A DNA stretch of 64,000 nucleotides from Ascaris suum (GCA_013433145.1 CM024179.1:2218501-2282500); one strand, 5' to 3'; shown: positions 27,601 to 49,696, numbered from the stretch's first letter. The notes: generated by a model from the letters alone, not told the origin. Made by a program: numbers and translations.

Positions 27601-30600
27601 TATCCCTGGTGGTGTTCTCGTCGGAGATGTCACCGGCAAGGGGACAGCGGAGGGAGGAAATGGGGAAGAAGACGGCAACTCCTCAAACTTCTTCGTCGAA
27701 ATCTCGTCTCCATAAAATCCTCGAAGGGGTCTCCCCAACCGAGGGCAGACTGCTTCACATAACATCTGATTTTATGATGTAAGAGTACGCTCACATCAGT
27801 CTTAAACATTTCACATCAATCTTAAATATATATACCAATGACGTGAAAAGTAGGAGGGAAAGAGAGATGGAGGGAGAGCAAGGAGAAGGACTTATAGGAA
27901 CCCTCATGAGGGAATGAGAAGGTGGGAGACGTGGCCAAGGGAGTAGGAGCACGAAGTGGAAGGTTATATAGCTACATAGCTAGCTCTATAGGAAATTGTT
28001 TTGCCGAATGGCGCTCATTAGAAACACTCAATTCCTTTCAATTTCCTTATCCCTATCCTTGCAATTAGAGAAATTCCCAATGAATTTTACTTGTCCTTAC
28101 GGCGCAACATAATTCATTAAGCGTCACAAAAACACACAAATATTATCCACGGAATGAGAATAAAATTTAATGGCCATAAAGTAGGTGCATATTTCAATGC
28201 AAATGGTGTAATTGATAAAGATCAATTAAGCTAAACAATTCCCGAACACCGTTTCATCAGCAAAACACACAATAGCTAATCTATGCTTCCCCCATCAAAG
28301 AATCTCTATCGTATTTCGCATATTTTATGTGCCATTTCGAAGCACGAAAAAAACTCCGATCGGTTCTTATAAGTCCTTCTCTTTGCTCTTCCTCCATCTC
28401 CCTTACCCTCCTAGTTTTCACGTCATTGGTATATACATATTTAAGATTGAGATTGATGTGAGTTGATTTCTGCAATGAAAATGAAAGTACATACCGAGTC
28501 CGCGACACATTTCGACGCGTTTGTAATACTCAATATTTTCGGGGTTCCTCTCGATTAACTGCCAGTAAACACGTTCCGCATCGATCGGCTCGTTTAATTG
28601 CATCAACAAATCCCCTGAATAGATTTTTTTTAAAAAATATATTACGTGCTGATTTACTGGTCACAGAGAGAGAGACAGATACAAAAAGAGAAAGAGGGGG
28701 AGAGAAAGAGAAGGAGAAGCAGGATCTGATCCAGAACTACTGATCAAAACCGTTATCATTTAGGCTAACTATAAAAACAACAAACTTTACAATGAATAAA
28801 TTTCCTGCACCACAAAAAAAAAAACAAATACAAACACTCATATTTCATAGCAGTTTATTGATAAAACGTTGCTTCGTTCCTAATTATTTCCTCATTCACA
28901 CCCGCTCCCTGTTCCCTTTATCTCACACAGAGTTATACCTACAGAATGGAAAAGTCGATTTCCCACCTCAATCGAAACCCTTTGTGCACTAGTGATGACA
29001 CATCTGGAACTAGCGCTTTAATTCGAGCAACAACGAGATTTCAGCACCTATAACTGATGACCTTCCAGCAAAAAGAACCTCTCGTTTGATCATCACTACC
29101 CTCATCTCGCTCGCGCACCACCGATCACAAAACCACATGAGAAAGAGGCGATAGAGCGCGTTACAGCATGGTACATATTCAATTATGCTGCAATGCAAGA
29201 ATAAAAAAATTATTGCAGCATATGTCAACTCTTCTCAATATGAAGTCTGAATATGAAACCCCTCTCCATAATACACCTCATTTCCACCCTTATTTTGCCT
29301 TTCCGGTTCGCTAGCGAGTAAGACTGCATCTACTGATATCCGCTTTCATTTAGCCACTTGCAAAATTTCGTCAAAACGTTACCTCGAGTTTCCATATAGG
29401 CTACACGATCGACAATATGGAGAGCATTTTCTTCGAGTTTTTTGAGAGCGAGCTCGAGCTGCCCTGACTCACGCAAGATCATATTCTGATAAAGGATCAG
29501 TTCGCTTTGCTCGAAGTCGTACTCCGAGGACTGCATCTGCAAATCTCGAGCTTATTGTGCACATTCAACGAACATAAGTACATAAACTCAGACGTAGTTA
29601 TCAATCGCTGCAATCCCATCTCAAATAGAGAAGAATAGAGGGATGGGGTGGGGGGGGGGGGGGGGGGGGGGGGGGGGAGGGAGGAGGGAGGCGAGTCTAA
29701 GTAGATGGAGAGAGCAGTAGCATCAAAGAAGCCTTATAATTTATGATCAAACAAACGAATCATTCGATTGCGCCACCTCTGCAAGATAGCTTTTTATGCC
29801 TTTCTTCGGTTTATAACTGCGCATCGCAACATCAGAAACAAAGCACAAATGGAAAAACAGCGGAGAGGAACCAGAATGGCACTGCTCTCAACCTCAACTA
29901 GATTTTTATACAAAAGCTCTTTCTCAAATACTTCAGATAATAAGATCGGCGGACAGGTGTTCAGATGAGTTTTTAAAAAAATCTCAACCAAACATCTATC
30001 CGCTAATTCCAGGTAAACTCCCAGATAAAAACCTAATTATAAAAATTTTCATAGATTTATAAATGCGAAAACATTTGTTATTACGATCTCACAGAGAAGA
30101 TGCCGCCACTTTTAAAGACCGCAACACTACAATTTTAGCAACTTTCGTGAATTACTCTATTTTATCTGATTTTCATTGCGGTATTCTGCGTTATTTTCGA
30201 TTTTCCACCTAATTTTTGTAAGTTATCTTGTCTTTTCCAGATTTCTATGCAGATCTTCTGCACCTCCTGTAGATCAAACCTAAAAATCTAAAGGAATTTC
30301 TTGCATTCCATCGAAACCAAAAGGACTCCTCTATGCGCCTGATGTATATAAAATCGAGGTGAGCTTGTTTTTGGCCGGCAGACTAAAAATTAAGTTAACA
30401 GCATACGAGAAAATAACGCCTGCCTCATAAGAGAACGAGGAGGAAAATACTTCAAATCAGGTAAAGAGGAATACCTGTGCATTAACAACCTGCTTTCGAA
30501 GGTAATAAAGTGCATTCTTGCTATCAATGACGACCGTTAAAAAATATGTCTCTTGCAGGTAGCATATAATTATAACCTTGTTATTATTGCAGAACTCGTT

Positions 30601-33206
30601 GACAATCTTCAGCGCCATATCGTAATCCTTTAGCAGATGATACGCAGTCGCATAGCCGATCCATGCGAAACGCTGTTGGGGACGTAACATTAAGAGACGA
30701 TAGCGTGAATCCTTTAAATTTTCATTTATTGAAAATTAAGAGGTGACCCCTCCTTTTAACATACAATCAACTCTATTCTTATTTATTTAATTCCAACGGT
30801 TTACTTACTAGTTAAGTGTTTGACAATAAAAGTTGAAATATCGCAAAAATTTCTCCCTCAGCTCCCATTTTACAATTTTGCAACGATCAAAGCCACAAAA
30901 ACCGTTTATACTTATTGCTAATTTTGCAATGGTACTACTGCAACCATGCAAGTGCTAGGTGAAAAAAAGATGCCCCATTACTGTTTTACAGCCGACGGGG
31001 GAGATCTCAATAGTTGCTTAGTTCATAAAAATATGCTTAGCAAATGTACACAGGACTATTTTCAATGCAACTTTCTTTGCCCCATCAAGATGGACAACCA
31101 ACAAAACTTACACGATATCCGTCAAGGTCCCTCATTTGAATTTGCAGCAGAGAGAGGTCTCTAAGGATTTGCATGTTATCTTTGTCTAGCTTCAACGCCT
31201 GCTTGTACGCCTTCATCGCCTCATCGTATTTCTTCTCACTTCGCTGCACCAGCCCATACACGTGCCAGCACACGTGCGATCGAAGATCTGCCTGCAAACA
31301 ACATCTGCCCGTATACCAGCTGCACACCTCACTTACCCACTGCCTCCTCATGCATTGCCCACAATGTTGAAATTGCTTGCTGACAGCCGTTCAAGGGAAC
31401 TCGAACTACGCCTGTCTATCTGTGGCCATGCTCGCTACTTAAAGAGACGGACCATTGCGGCCACTCAAGTGGGCTTTAACGCCTAGCACTGAGTGCTGCT
31501 CACAGGCCGCTCCATACTTCGAGCGCCTCCCTGTGACTAGCACTGAGTGAGTCTGATATTTCGAACGCTTTCTCAAAACATCCACGAGTCGACAGCAAGA
31601 GATTTCACCGCATGATTACATAAAATCAATCGATAACAATGTGTTCACTAGAATTCGCTGCCACATTTCAAGACCGATCACGACCTAAAATTAATTTAAA
31701 AAATAGACGGGTACGTACACTGCTTGTGCCCATCAATACAGAGCTAGACCGCATTTTCGTAGACGCTCCATTTTCCCCTCTCTCTAACATTCTTAAAGGA
31801 GTAGATATCAGCGGCGACAAGCCTGGTACATATATAAACCACAACCGCCAAAATTTGTCTGGAAAAGTGTTCAGCTTTACTCGGATTAATAAAACTCAAG
31901 AAACGAGTGACGAACTAAATACTCACTGAGTTTTCTCTCTGCTATGTGAACAGATTTAAAGCTTAAAGGCACTAGAAATTTTTTAGTGAATCAAGATGAG
32001 GTAAGAAAAAAAAAGAAAAGATCACCTTGAGTCCCCTCTTAACGCTCTCTTGTGCCTCTTCGTGTTTACCCATACAATTCAATATCAGTCCCTTCATCGC
32101 TAATGTCTCTAAAACTTCATGAATAAATTCGCACAACTGCAAACTTTCAACGAGAATAAAACATTCTCAAAAACATTCCAACATTTTCCAATGGAATTTA
32201 CATACTAAATAGAAATAAATTAACTAAGTTTAGCAGCTAAAAAATACTTCATTAGATAAAATATGTCTCATTTTAGAGTGGAAAAAAGCGATGAGTGCGA
32301 AAATAATTGCAGAGATGGCGATTTTTAGTGATTAACATCGATGAATGTGAGAGATTACGAGCGAAATCGTCCTATGTAACTACCTCGCTTAAACGCCATC
32401 GTTGCGAGCGTTTCTCTTTGCTGCTAGCAAACTCTTAAGTGTATATAGTGCCTATCCCTTGCCATATTCACCCATACCATCGTACCATAATGTAACGCCT
32501 TATTCATAGGGTTCCCCGTCAATCGGATCGAACCGTTTAAAGCCATTAAAAAATAATATTTTCTTAAAGAATGAAAAAAAAAAAGAAATGAAAAATGACC
32601 TCCATGTTCACTGAACTGTGGATTCGATAAAATCAGCTTCGCATATCGTAAACCATTCTTATATTGTTTGTGCTCATAGTGCTTCTAAAATAAGCCATTC
32701 AAGACAGACTTGTAACATTGATAAGAGAATAGTGATCTACATAAGCCCACTGTCAGCATAGACAAATCATATTTCGAGAACTTCATTCAAAATCTTCGTT
32801 ACTCCTACGCGAACGATCCGAACTGCAAAGATTTCATCTTGAAGCGGAAATAACCCTTCAGATGGACAACACCGATTTAAATTCATATGCACGATTGTTT
32901 CATAGCGTTTATATGGACACATGAAATGGACTTTCCTTTAAGTTCGTATTGCTTCCTATAACACTTTACTCCCATAATATTCTATTATTTCACGGCACTT
33001 TATTTTGACGATTCTTACTAACATATTATTATAACTAAGCAAATTTTTGCTCAGTATGCCTCAAATTTATTTCTTTTTTTTTGAACGTGACTGACCGGAA
33101 ATGCTCGAAATGTGAATACAAGTAAATTACTAACAACAATCTTGCGGAAGAGTGTGAGCTCCTTCGAGGGTAATGGTTGACTGCTCGACTGTCCCGGCGG
33201 CGCCAT
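14784..33206 (-). CDS. naa15: NatA auxiliary subunit NAA15, 20 exons, complete
   Basis: NAA15 is the large TPR scaffold that anchors the catalytic subunit NAA10 to the ribosome and activates it for N-terminal acetylation of nascent Ser, Ala, Thr, Gly, Val and Cys termini. Exons 5' to 3': 33135-33206, 32600-32684, 32026-32108, 31112-31291, 30577-30711, 29383-29536, 28495-28614, 26410-26511, 25285-25391, 24385-24463, 22967-23136, 21731-21883, 21315-21443, 20508-20657, 19832-20002, 19173-19346, 18166-18259, 17427-17570, 16807-16953, 14784-14959. The sum is 2625 nt, 874 aa (human 866), with consistent phases. Collinear matches include [150 protein letters not shown] and LPHRLAG. A Lys-rich segment with [16 protein letters not shown] (exon 15) matches the family's basic linker. 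The start of exon 6 is ambiguous by six bases. The NAA10 gene is not in the window. Confidence 0.97.
15335..15493 (+). rRNA. 18S rRNA-like fragment inside NAA15 intron 19 (probable pseudogene)
   Basis: The strongest part, about 15412-15493, reads like the conserved 18S core around the segment GAGAGGTGAAATTCTTGGAC. It includes GGGACGGACGGGGCATTCGT before it and ACTGCGAAAG after it. The stem TCGCTGCG / CGCAGCGA that flanks the core still pairs. One G of the usual GGGGGCATT run is missing, and similarity ends after GCGAAAG, where 18S should continue with CATTTGCC. Weaker resemblance extends upstream to about 15335 (TCTCTATGAATA...GGGACTCG). It lies on the strand opposite to NAA15, within an intron, so it is most likely an inserted rRNA fragment rather than a working gene. 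Confidence 0.75.
21611..21697. repeat. (TA)n microsatellite in NAA15 intron 12
   Basis: An uninterrupted TA dinucleotide array of about 87 bp in the intron between NAA15 exons 12 and 13. Its length is likely to be polymorphic and may be imprecise in the assembly. Open frames through it encode only IYIYIY repeats and are not genes. Confidence 0.95.
24009..24023. repeat. Poly-C tract in NAA15 intron 10
   Basis: A homopolymer of about 15 C within a C-rich stretch (23998-24023) in the intron between exons 10 and 11. It is a simple repeat of uncertain true length. Confidence 0.9.
29650..29677. repeat. Poly-G tract in NAA15 intron 5
   Basis: A run of about 28 G followed by a G/A-rich tail to about 29692. 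A run this long could form a G-quadruplex and is an error-prone site for sequencing, so the true length is uncertain. Confidence 0.9.
31440..31560. repeat. GC-richer patch with direct repeats in NAA15 intron 3
   Basis: CTAGCACTGAGTG occurs twice, near 31484-31496 and near 31537-31549, within a patch that is richer in G+C than the flanks. It lies upstream (in gene sense) of NAA15 exon 4. I recognise no coding frame or RNA gene in it. Confidence 0.5.
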
Positions 33207-33230
33207 TCCAACTGTTCAGCCACAAGTCCT
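33207..33230 (-). promoter_or_regulatory. Short 5' UTR and 3' splice acceptor before NAA15 ATG
   Basis: On the minus strand TTAATTGCAG (acceptor AG at 33229-33230) precedes the NAA15 start codon by 22 bases. The acceptor implies an upstream non-coding exon or spliced-leader addition. The 22-base interval fits a trans-spliced nematode mRNA, but no leader gene is present in the window to confirm this. Confidence 0.45.
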
Positions 33231-34789
33231 GCAATTAACACTAAGTAAGGACCATTACCTCATATCGATTGACGGGAATGGATGAACGATGTGGAAGCGG
33301 GTGAGGAGTTGGGCGAAAGGGCGGTGGAGGGGTGGGTGGGAGAAACCAAAGAGACCATATTGATGCCACTTCACTTCCTCCTTGTTATGAACACTTTTGA
33401 TGCAAAATTCACTAGCGTACAACGAAGAACATCACACTGCAACAGCAGGTAGGCAAACGATGCTAAGTGAAGTCCCTAATTGCAAAGTGCTGCATAAAAG
33501 TAACTGCTGTCCAGAGTAAGCTCTATAACCGAGTATAATTCCCCTGGAAGAGTTACATATTTCTTTCACTAGCAACGTGTCTGAACCCAAAACTTTACGC
33601 TTCAACGTCAACCAAAGCGGACCGGTGGGACATGTGTGTGCGGATCTAAAACAAACAGTGATCTGTACTGATGAATCATTTATTAATACGCAACAATCTG
33701 AACCCAAATACCTCTGTAGGTTTTCTCCCAGGGAGTTGCAATGGGGAACGTTGATGCGGAGAGAGCGGGTAAAGAAGGAATGAGTAACGGAAGAACGAGA
33801 ATGATCAAGGAGGCTAACAGAGCCGAAGAAAATATAGAGTATAGGAAAGGACCGGGTAAACAAAAATTTAAAATTTGATTTACCTTTAATATATTTTCCG
33901 AGCAAAAGGAATTCAACAATATACCGCATTTTCACTTTCTGATCTAGAAAACATACAACTTCGAGTTTAAAAAAAAGAGAGAGAGGAAAAAACTCAAAAA
34001 GAAGGAGAAAAAACTTGGAAGTGGAATAACTGTGCGAAAAAAATGCACGAAAATTTGCATAATAAAAAAGTCGAATCCATCAGGAAGGATCTCTATCGCA
34101 AAGATCACAGTGCTCCGAATACCGACTAAAACACCTCTCATTTCAGAAATTAGATGCTTTGAAGAGATTCTAAATGAAGAGCACAAAAATTATTCACGTC
34201 AATTATATCCCTCAATTCGATTCAAAAATGAATGCTGCCTAGAAAGTAGTGAAAATTTTTTTGCAAGAAAAACGACATTACGGATTCCGGAAAAATCCTT
34301 GAAGCCAATAGAGATTTCAGGTCAACCTCTAGAATATGGATAATTTTAAACTTGAAGCCTGAAGTCATAGGCCAGCTGGAACAGTTGATGGAATATTTTC
34401 CTGAAAGTCACCTTAATGTGAGGTGTTACCATAAACTTTTCCGATAAGCTTAATATTAATGCTCAGATATACCCATCAAACCGGAATGCATCATTGAAAG
34501 ATGAAGTGAAACTATCCTATGAAAAGTCATTAATTAATTCTGATATATGAACCTGAAGCATGCATTTTTCTTATTTCAGTATTCCTCCATCAAACATCAA
34601 TACGAGCATCTAAGATTACCACAAAAAAGAATATCCACGTTCTTTATCACGTCTCCTCTTGGAAGGCATCTACCTGAGTAACATAAGATGAGATCCGGTG
34701 GAAATTTATTGCAGTAATTTGCTAACGTTATGATATTACTTCTAATGATAACAGATCTTCACATTACCTGCACCTACCCCATCGCCTAA

Positions 34790-34910
34790 AATCTCTCTTA
34801 TAGGAATATCCCTGCAACCGCCCTTCCCCCTCCCCCCCCCCCTCCAATCTCTCTTACATGAATATCCGTGCAATCGCCCTTCTCCCACCTCCAATCTCTC
34901 TTACAGGAAT
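34790..34910. repeat. Tandem repeat, unit about 50-57 bp, 2.4 copies
   Basis: The unit begins AATCTCTCTTA and continues with GGAATATCC-TGCAA-CGCCCTTC and a C-rich stretch. Full copies start near 34790 and 34846, and a partial third copy starts near 34892. The second copy is shorter because its C-run is shorter. Confidence 0.75.
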
Positions 34911-35318
34911 AATGGAAGTGAATGAATAAACGAGTCAATAGCATCTATTTCAACAATACTATTAACTACCTAAAGTGCAATAAATAGCAAATGGACAACG
35001 AATAAGTGGTAAATAGAAATGCGTCATGTTTGTTCAGTAATAATTAAACCTGAATAAAAACCCCACCATGTGTATCAACGACAACTTTCATGGTTGCGAC
35101 ATGAAGTGGGCGGCAATTCGCTGCAAACGAAAAACTATCTCTCATTCGCGAGATGAACGGCATTCGATAGCAAACGCGTTTTTTATAAATTAGAATTTGC
35201 AAAGCGCATTAAAAGCAGCGTTGTGTGTTTGCATATCTATACGCTTATGTCTATTCGTTCAGCAGTTTCAATTCTGAAACTATTGAAAGCGGACTTGGAA
35301 GATCTGATGGTCACTATT

Positions 35319-35818
35319 GTGTCCATTTAATGGACAATACTGGTCACTATTGCATTCATTCGGTGAACGCCAATGTGTCCACTTATTCATGAACTTCAAA
35401 AATTGCCAATCGTCGACTGCCTACAGCATCTTTACCGTTCATGGATGAACACCTATGACCATGAATGACAACCCGTAAACTTCAAAAAAAAAACGATTAT
35501 ATCCGCTTCAAGGTGTACCAATGGATGCAGCGAGTGTGAATGGTCGGATGTGTTGAAAAATGAGCACAGTGTTGTTTATATTTTATTACTTTCTCGGCAA
35601 TTTACAAAATTGCTGGCATATAGTGAGCGAGACTACAAAAAGCGCATGCCGCGCCCTCTTATCGCTTTTCAAAAACATAGAAATCAGCAAAACACATCGA
35701 TGTAGTGTTCGCTCACAAAGGCACAATTTTCCCATTTACAGTGCTTCATTTTACTCCAATCCAAACCGCATCCACCACGGATGAAAGTCCTTTCATATCA
35801 ATCCGCGTGGTCACTATT
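35319..35818. repeat. Dispersed direct repeats GGTCACTATT
   Basis: GGTCACTATT occurs at 35319-35328, 35342-35351 and 35809-35818, and a variant GGTCACTACT lies near 36089. The first two are close neighbours with similar flanks (CATTT / CATTC). These may be remnants of a minisatellite or a bound sequence motif; the sequence does not show which. Confidence 0.5.
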
Positions 35819-37355
35819 CACTGTTTCTCTCACCCACTCGGTCATCACTTCGGTGGTCATTCTGGGTGGCTCACTGCTTTTCCTGTCCATCCATTATAAT
35901 CTGTTATGAATAATATTCCTATTGTCCAGCTCAGCTCCCTTACTTCAGCAGCATTGATTCAACCGTCATGCTCGATAGCCCTTGCAGCCATCCGTTGGCT
36001 TTTCTACCGGCTGATTTCGTTGCCGTCATGAATCATCTGCGAACACCCGATGTGATCGTCGTTCCCGTCGATGCGTACCCTCTCGCTTGGTCACTACTAG
36101 CTCATTGAGCATCACTACAGAAGACGACTGTAGAGATGTACTAAGCAAGCAAATTATATCTCCATAGAACAGTTGATCTTCAGTTATGAAGTGGAGGAAA
36201 TTGTTGACCACTTGACCACCATTAAAGGAGGTGAGATGTCACCAGAGTAGTCTTGCGTTGAAGGAGAGGAAGGTGGGAGAGGCCAGAGAGGAGGAAAGTG
36301 AAGGAGAGGGGGTGGGATGAGACGAGCATGAAACAAAGAATATCACCAAATCGTTTGAAGCATTTCTCTCTCCAAAGCGTACAATAATAAGCCAACGCTT
36401 CACTCAAATTGCTTTTGGAGTTAGTCAACTGTCACAAACTTTTCAAAACTCACCTGAGCTTATTGTTACTTAATAGTTACCTGTGGTTAGTATAAAAGGT
36501 ATTACACCAGTATTCCCGTTGTTCCCTCTCCAGCCTAGTTGCACTATTACAGCGAGACCTCACGCAACGACAATCGGCTCGATGACAAGATGCTCGTAAT
36601 TCGTATCTTTTCCCTAAGCAGTGAATTCAGCGCCCAATTCAGTTCAGCTTGATAATTGAGGAAATAGCGAAAAATTCATTACAAATATCGCTTCACTAGT
36701 AATGCGTCACGCTAATATCCATTGGTGAATATACCTCCATGGGGTTTAAATTTCCTCCTAACGGTGATTCCATTCGACCACACAAGTGATGTGATCTATC
36801 AAGTAAACAAGCTGCAAAAACGAGTTGCCATGTCCTAATCGTTACAAGTCAACAAGAAAACGCACACAAGTGGAAAACAACCTCTCGTATTTCTTAAAGA
36901 GGCGACAAATGCCTTATTAGGGAAAAATAAATTAACACGTTTATTATGCAAAAACTATACTGTAAGAATTTTTTTAAAAAATGGGAAAACAGACCAATAG
37001 AGGTGGCGCAATATGTGCTTTTTGTGATTTCTTCCACGATAGCAGCCAATTTCATAGCATGACGATAAATATTAAAGCAATACTGCATTACTATTTGAAA
37101 CTAATCTAGCATTGGCACAACCCTTTTATGGATCAAAATCAGCGCATAATGCACATCGATCGGCTGCAAAATGCACGCAAATTTTTTGGCATACTTAAAT
37201 GACCTACAATTCCCAACGTTGACGCACCAACTTAAGTTGGTTTATCTCCTCAAAACTGAGAACTAATATAGGCGAATTTCTTGTTATATGCGCCATATCC
37301 GCCAAATTTTATAATCAAATAATTAAAACTGCTAACTAAACAGCTGGCTGAGGTA

Positions 37356-37378
37356 ATCGCCGAAGAAATTTCGGCGAT
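37356..37378. repeat. Perfect 9-bp hairpin
   Basis: ATCGCCGAA and TTCGGCGAT are separated by five bases. The G+C-rich stem stands out in AT-rich intergenic DNA. It has no T-tract or gene context that would give it a role. Confidence 0.5.
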
Positions 37379-40300
37379 ACGATGGTCCCGACCATTAGAC
37401 GATCAGATTGCTCCTTTCAAGTATCGCTTTCAACGCGTCTTTTGTTGCCATTCCTTTTTGTTCCTAATAAATGGCCGACAGTATCCACTCATCTATTTCA
37501 ATATTCTCTAATATAAATGTATGTTAAACAATCGAATAATTTAGAAATTTTTGAATAAAAACTTCTTTTTGGAATATTAAGGTAAGGAGAAATATTTTAT
37601 TTTGGAAGTAAAGGATAATTATGTGAAGCAAATTTTTCAGCACAAATATTTTTAATAAGAGAAGAAGTAGGTGGGGGGATGGATTCGTTATTCATTAATG
37701 AAGGGACAGAAAAGGTCTCCCTCTCAAAGAAAAAAAAATTCTTTTTGATTCCAGTGATAAAATGATGCTATAAAGATACTCTCAACGAAAAGATCACCCT
37801 GAATGGATGCTAATAAATGAGCTAAACGATTTTTTAACGGGAATATTGATAATATTTAATAAAATAGAAATCAATGCGGTAAAGCTTAAAAGAGGGAAAA
37901 AATTTTCAGCCTTAAAGCCGATCCATGTCACGCAGTAAATAGCCCATTTAAAGAAATTGGGAAAGCGCGCCAACAACGAACGGCTAACACAAAATGCGCT
38001 TTTGTGTTTCTGCCGACGTTGACCAACCGCTTAATGAAATATTCAAACCATTAAAAAAACATCCAGTAATGAATTGTCCTATGAAATTGACGGGTCGTAT
38101 AAATCCATAAATTCCGATTTTGATCTATAAGCAACCAAACCTTTGCGGTGAAAAAAAAATCTGCATTAGCAAATTTTTCGTTTATTTGTTAATTTCGAAA
38201 TGTGCTTAATCGCATGAAAACTGAATTCATCATACCGCACTATCGCATAGATTCATCGATAAAAATTTCATCAGCGTATTTTTCAATTCCACTGATTGAA
38301 ACTCTCCAAACGGACAGACAGACACGGACGGACACAGACGAACACAAATGCATATATAGGAGACATAACGTGCTACGCAAATGCAGGCTTATAAAACTAG
38401 TCCAAGACTATATCGCCACAAGTGGAAAATAAAATGAAACGCAAAGTCGCTATTAGGCGAAGCATTAACAGACTATCTGATCATGAGTGTCAGAAACTGT
38501 ACACGATATACAACCCCCCCCCTCACCCCCTCCTCTCAATCGTAATATACTCGATACGAAGTACAGTTTCTATGGAAGCTGTCGGTGGGATGAGAAAAAA
38601 TAACAGTGTTCAGAAGAAACGATAGGCGCTCTAAGACCGAAACTGAACATGAGATTATAGATTGCAGCGCAATAATTTCTCGAAATAATTAAAATTTGCA
38701 CTCGTTCAATTATATGCTTGCAATCGTATCGGGTTCAAATTGCAATCAATTCAAGATTTATGCAATTTTCGGAAGGTCTTAATAGATTTTGCAGAGAATC
38801 GAAAGCAATAAAGCTACTCATGAGTGTCCAATATCTTATAGGAGATCAACTGAAAACACCCGATTAGTTCATGTTAAAGATAAAAGTACCGGAAATTGAT
38901 GCGTCGAAAATCTAACTTAAAAGACTGGAAAGGTGCCGCGCATTTTCGAGGTATCTGCAGATGTAACCTCATTCTCTCATATTCTTCGGTTTTTTGATGT
39001 CCTGTATAGGTATATTGGGCTTCAGAATCCGACGACACTGGTAGAAGATAACCTAATCCATCTGTTTTCATTTAATATGCGATCAAGTGCACAACATTTC
39101 TATCATATCTTACTAATCAGCAAGCTTGCGGTTATACGAAGGTTATATCAGCGATTATGCAGCATACAGCATCTCGCATCTCAGCACTGTTAGATCCTAT
39201 TCATCAAGACAGCGGCCGTTTCGAGCTCAAACTTCATTCTCCACCCGTCCTTCCTCACCTCGAACTCAAACGGCTACCTGTCTACTGCAAGTCGCTGCAT
39301 TGCGCTATTGTGAGGTATATAATAAATCCCCATCATCAAATCCAATTGAAGAATCGTCAATTTTTTTGCACCAACTCCCACGTTAAGCTCAAATTCTCAT
39401 CAAACAATCGTTCTAGGTGAAAGTTGCCGTTCGCGTTTATGAGCTACAGTAACGTCATTCAAATAAGTCGGAGATTTTTCCTTGATTTTAAATGGCAGCA
39501 TCGTCATATCTGTGGAGAAGCTTGAAATATCGCTGTTTCAGTAATTCAGCTTGATCTCGAACTCCTTTTATCCTTCTTGAACGTCATTTTATCGGGTACG
39601 TTATTTGATAAATAATATTTGGCTCTTTTATCGTAGATTTATGTTTTGAAATTTCCTTTAGCGCAACTTAAAATACAATGTTTTTTTTAAAGCTCTGATG
39701 ATCCGATCCCGATAAGGTCGATCCATCAAACTGGATCAGCGGCGCGTGATCGATTTTGCAAAAAGCGCATACCGTGCCGGGCTCCTTATCGCGTTTCTCC
39801 ACTTATTTTTCATCAACAATTGCATTTATCGTTTTTGATCAGGGCTTATAGTCCCTGATTGGAACCCCGGGCTTATGCATCCTTGCAAGTTAAAATTTTT
39901 GAGTAAAATTTGGTTGTCTCAGCATGAAATATGGATATCATCGAGTGTCTCTTATGTGTTTACAGTACATTATGAAATAATGCCCCGGGCGTGAACCGCC
40001 AATGTTTACAATGCTTTCTTTCGATAGCACAGCAGGGGCAAATTTCTTACACATGGAGATTTAAATCGATCACCACCATAAAAGTCTCCGACCCATACTT
40101 AATTCTGCAGTCGTTAGCTAAGAATATCTTTGAGGCGTTGTCCAGCTTCCCAACAAGATGCTCTCTCATTGGCATATAACCAGGTGGGGAAAGTGGATGG
40201 CTGGTCGATAGCTGAGAATATTACCTTTTCCATTTTTCCACAGGACTGAAAAAGTTTTTCTTGTTTGGATGAATCTTCCGAGAAATAGTTTTTTTCTTCG

Positions 40301-40510
40301 CTGAAAAAAAAAATGCAAGAAATGAATTTTTCCATAATGATAGATTTTTGTTGTTTAAAAAAAAAAGAGTTCTCATTTCTCTCTATTCATCGAATCATGA
40401 TCATCTTTGATATGACCGACCAGCAATCCCTCATATCTACAGATCGAGGTCAAGTACTTGAATTTTTGTTCCTCAGGTCTTACGTCCCGAAAGATGTGTT
40501 TAGTCATTAC

Positions 40511-40512
40511 AG
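40511..40512 (+). promoter_or_regulatory. 3' splice acceptor 3 bases before WDR4 ATG
   Basis: The sequence reads TCATTACAG-CAA-ATG. An in-frame TAG at 40501-40503 would end any continuous upstream reading frame, so translation should begin at 40516. An acceptor here implies an upstream untranslated exon or spliced-leader addition. Confidence 0.4.
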
Positions 40513-40515
40513 CAA

Positions 40516-45426
<4,911 letters not shown>

Positions 45427-45496
45427 AATGATTTTGATGCTGTTATTGATGTTCTTTGTGATATGCACTTTCAGTTGTTGACTCGATAAAGAAATC

Positions 45497-49561
<4,065 letters not shown>

Positions 49562-49696
49562 TATTTTATTATCGAGCCAAGTTTAATGCTTCAAAAAGTT
49601 CAATTATTTGAAGAAAATAATATTTATTATATAAACTTTGAAAGGTTTGCTTCTTTAATTGAAATTAAAACTGAAATCATACGAGCACTATTCACT

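Larger units (their letters stand above)
33231..40510. other. Intergenic region between divergent NAA15 and WDR4
   Basis: About 7.3 kb with no convincing gene. It presumably contains the promoters of both genes, but no core promoter motif can be assigned. Contents that I can see: pyrimidine-rich tandem repeats near 34790-34910, direct repeats of GGTCACTATT between 35319 and 35818, two copies of a GCGCAT-CCG-GCC motif (35637 and 39760), a perfect hairpin at 37356-37378, and a purine/pyrimidine patch near 38310-38350. The longest open frame (33432-33935, minus) is not supported by any recognisable domain. Confidence 0.55.

Noticed and set aside
27585..27782. GC-richer patch with overlapping frames in NAA15 intron 7
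   Set aside because: It lies between well-matched NAA15 exons 7 and 8 that join in phase without it, and neither strand gives a recognisable protein.
9807..33135. NAA15 and ESS2 as a single nematode operon
   Set aside because: They share the strand and order, but the gap of about 5 kb between NAA15 stop and ESS2 start is far longer than typical operon spacing.
33432..33935. A 167-codon open frame on the minus strand, the longest in the intergenic region
   Set aside because: It has no recognisable domain, motif or family resemblance, its composition is that of translated intergenic DNA, and it lies where the upstream region of NAA15 is expected.
39126..39420. Overlapping frames of about 86 codons upstream of WDR4
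   Set aside because: Two frames overlap with neither showing a known motif, and WDR4 has an in-frame stop before its ATG, so they are not its N-terminus.
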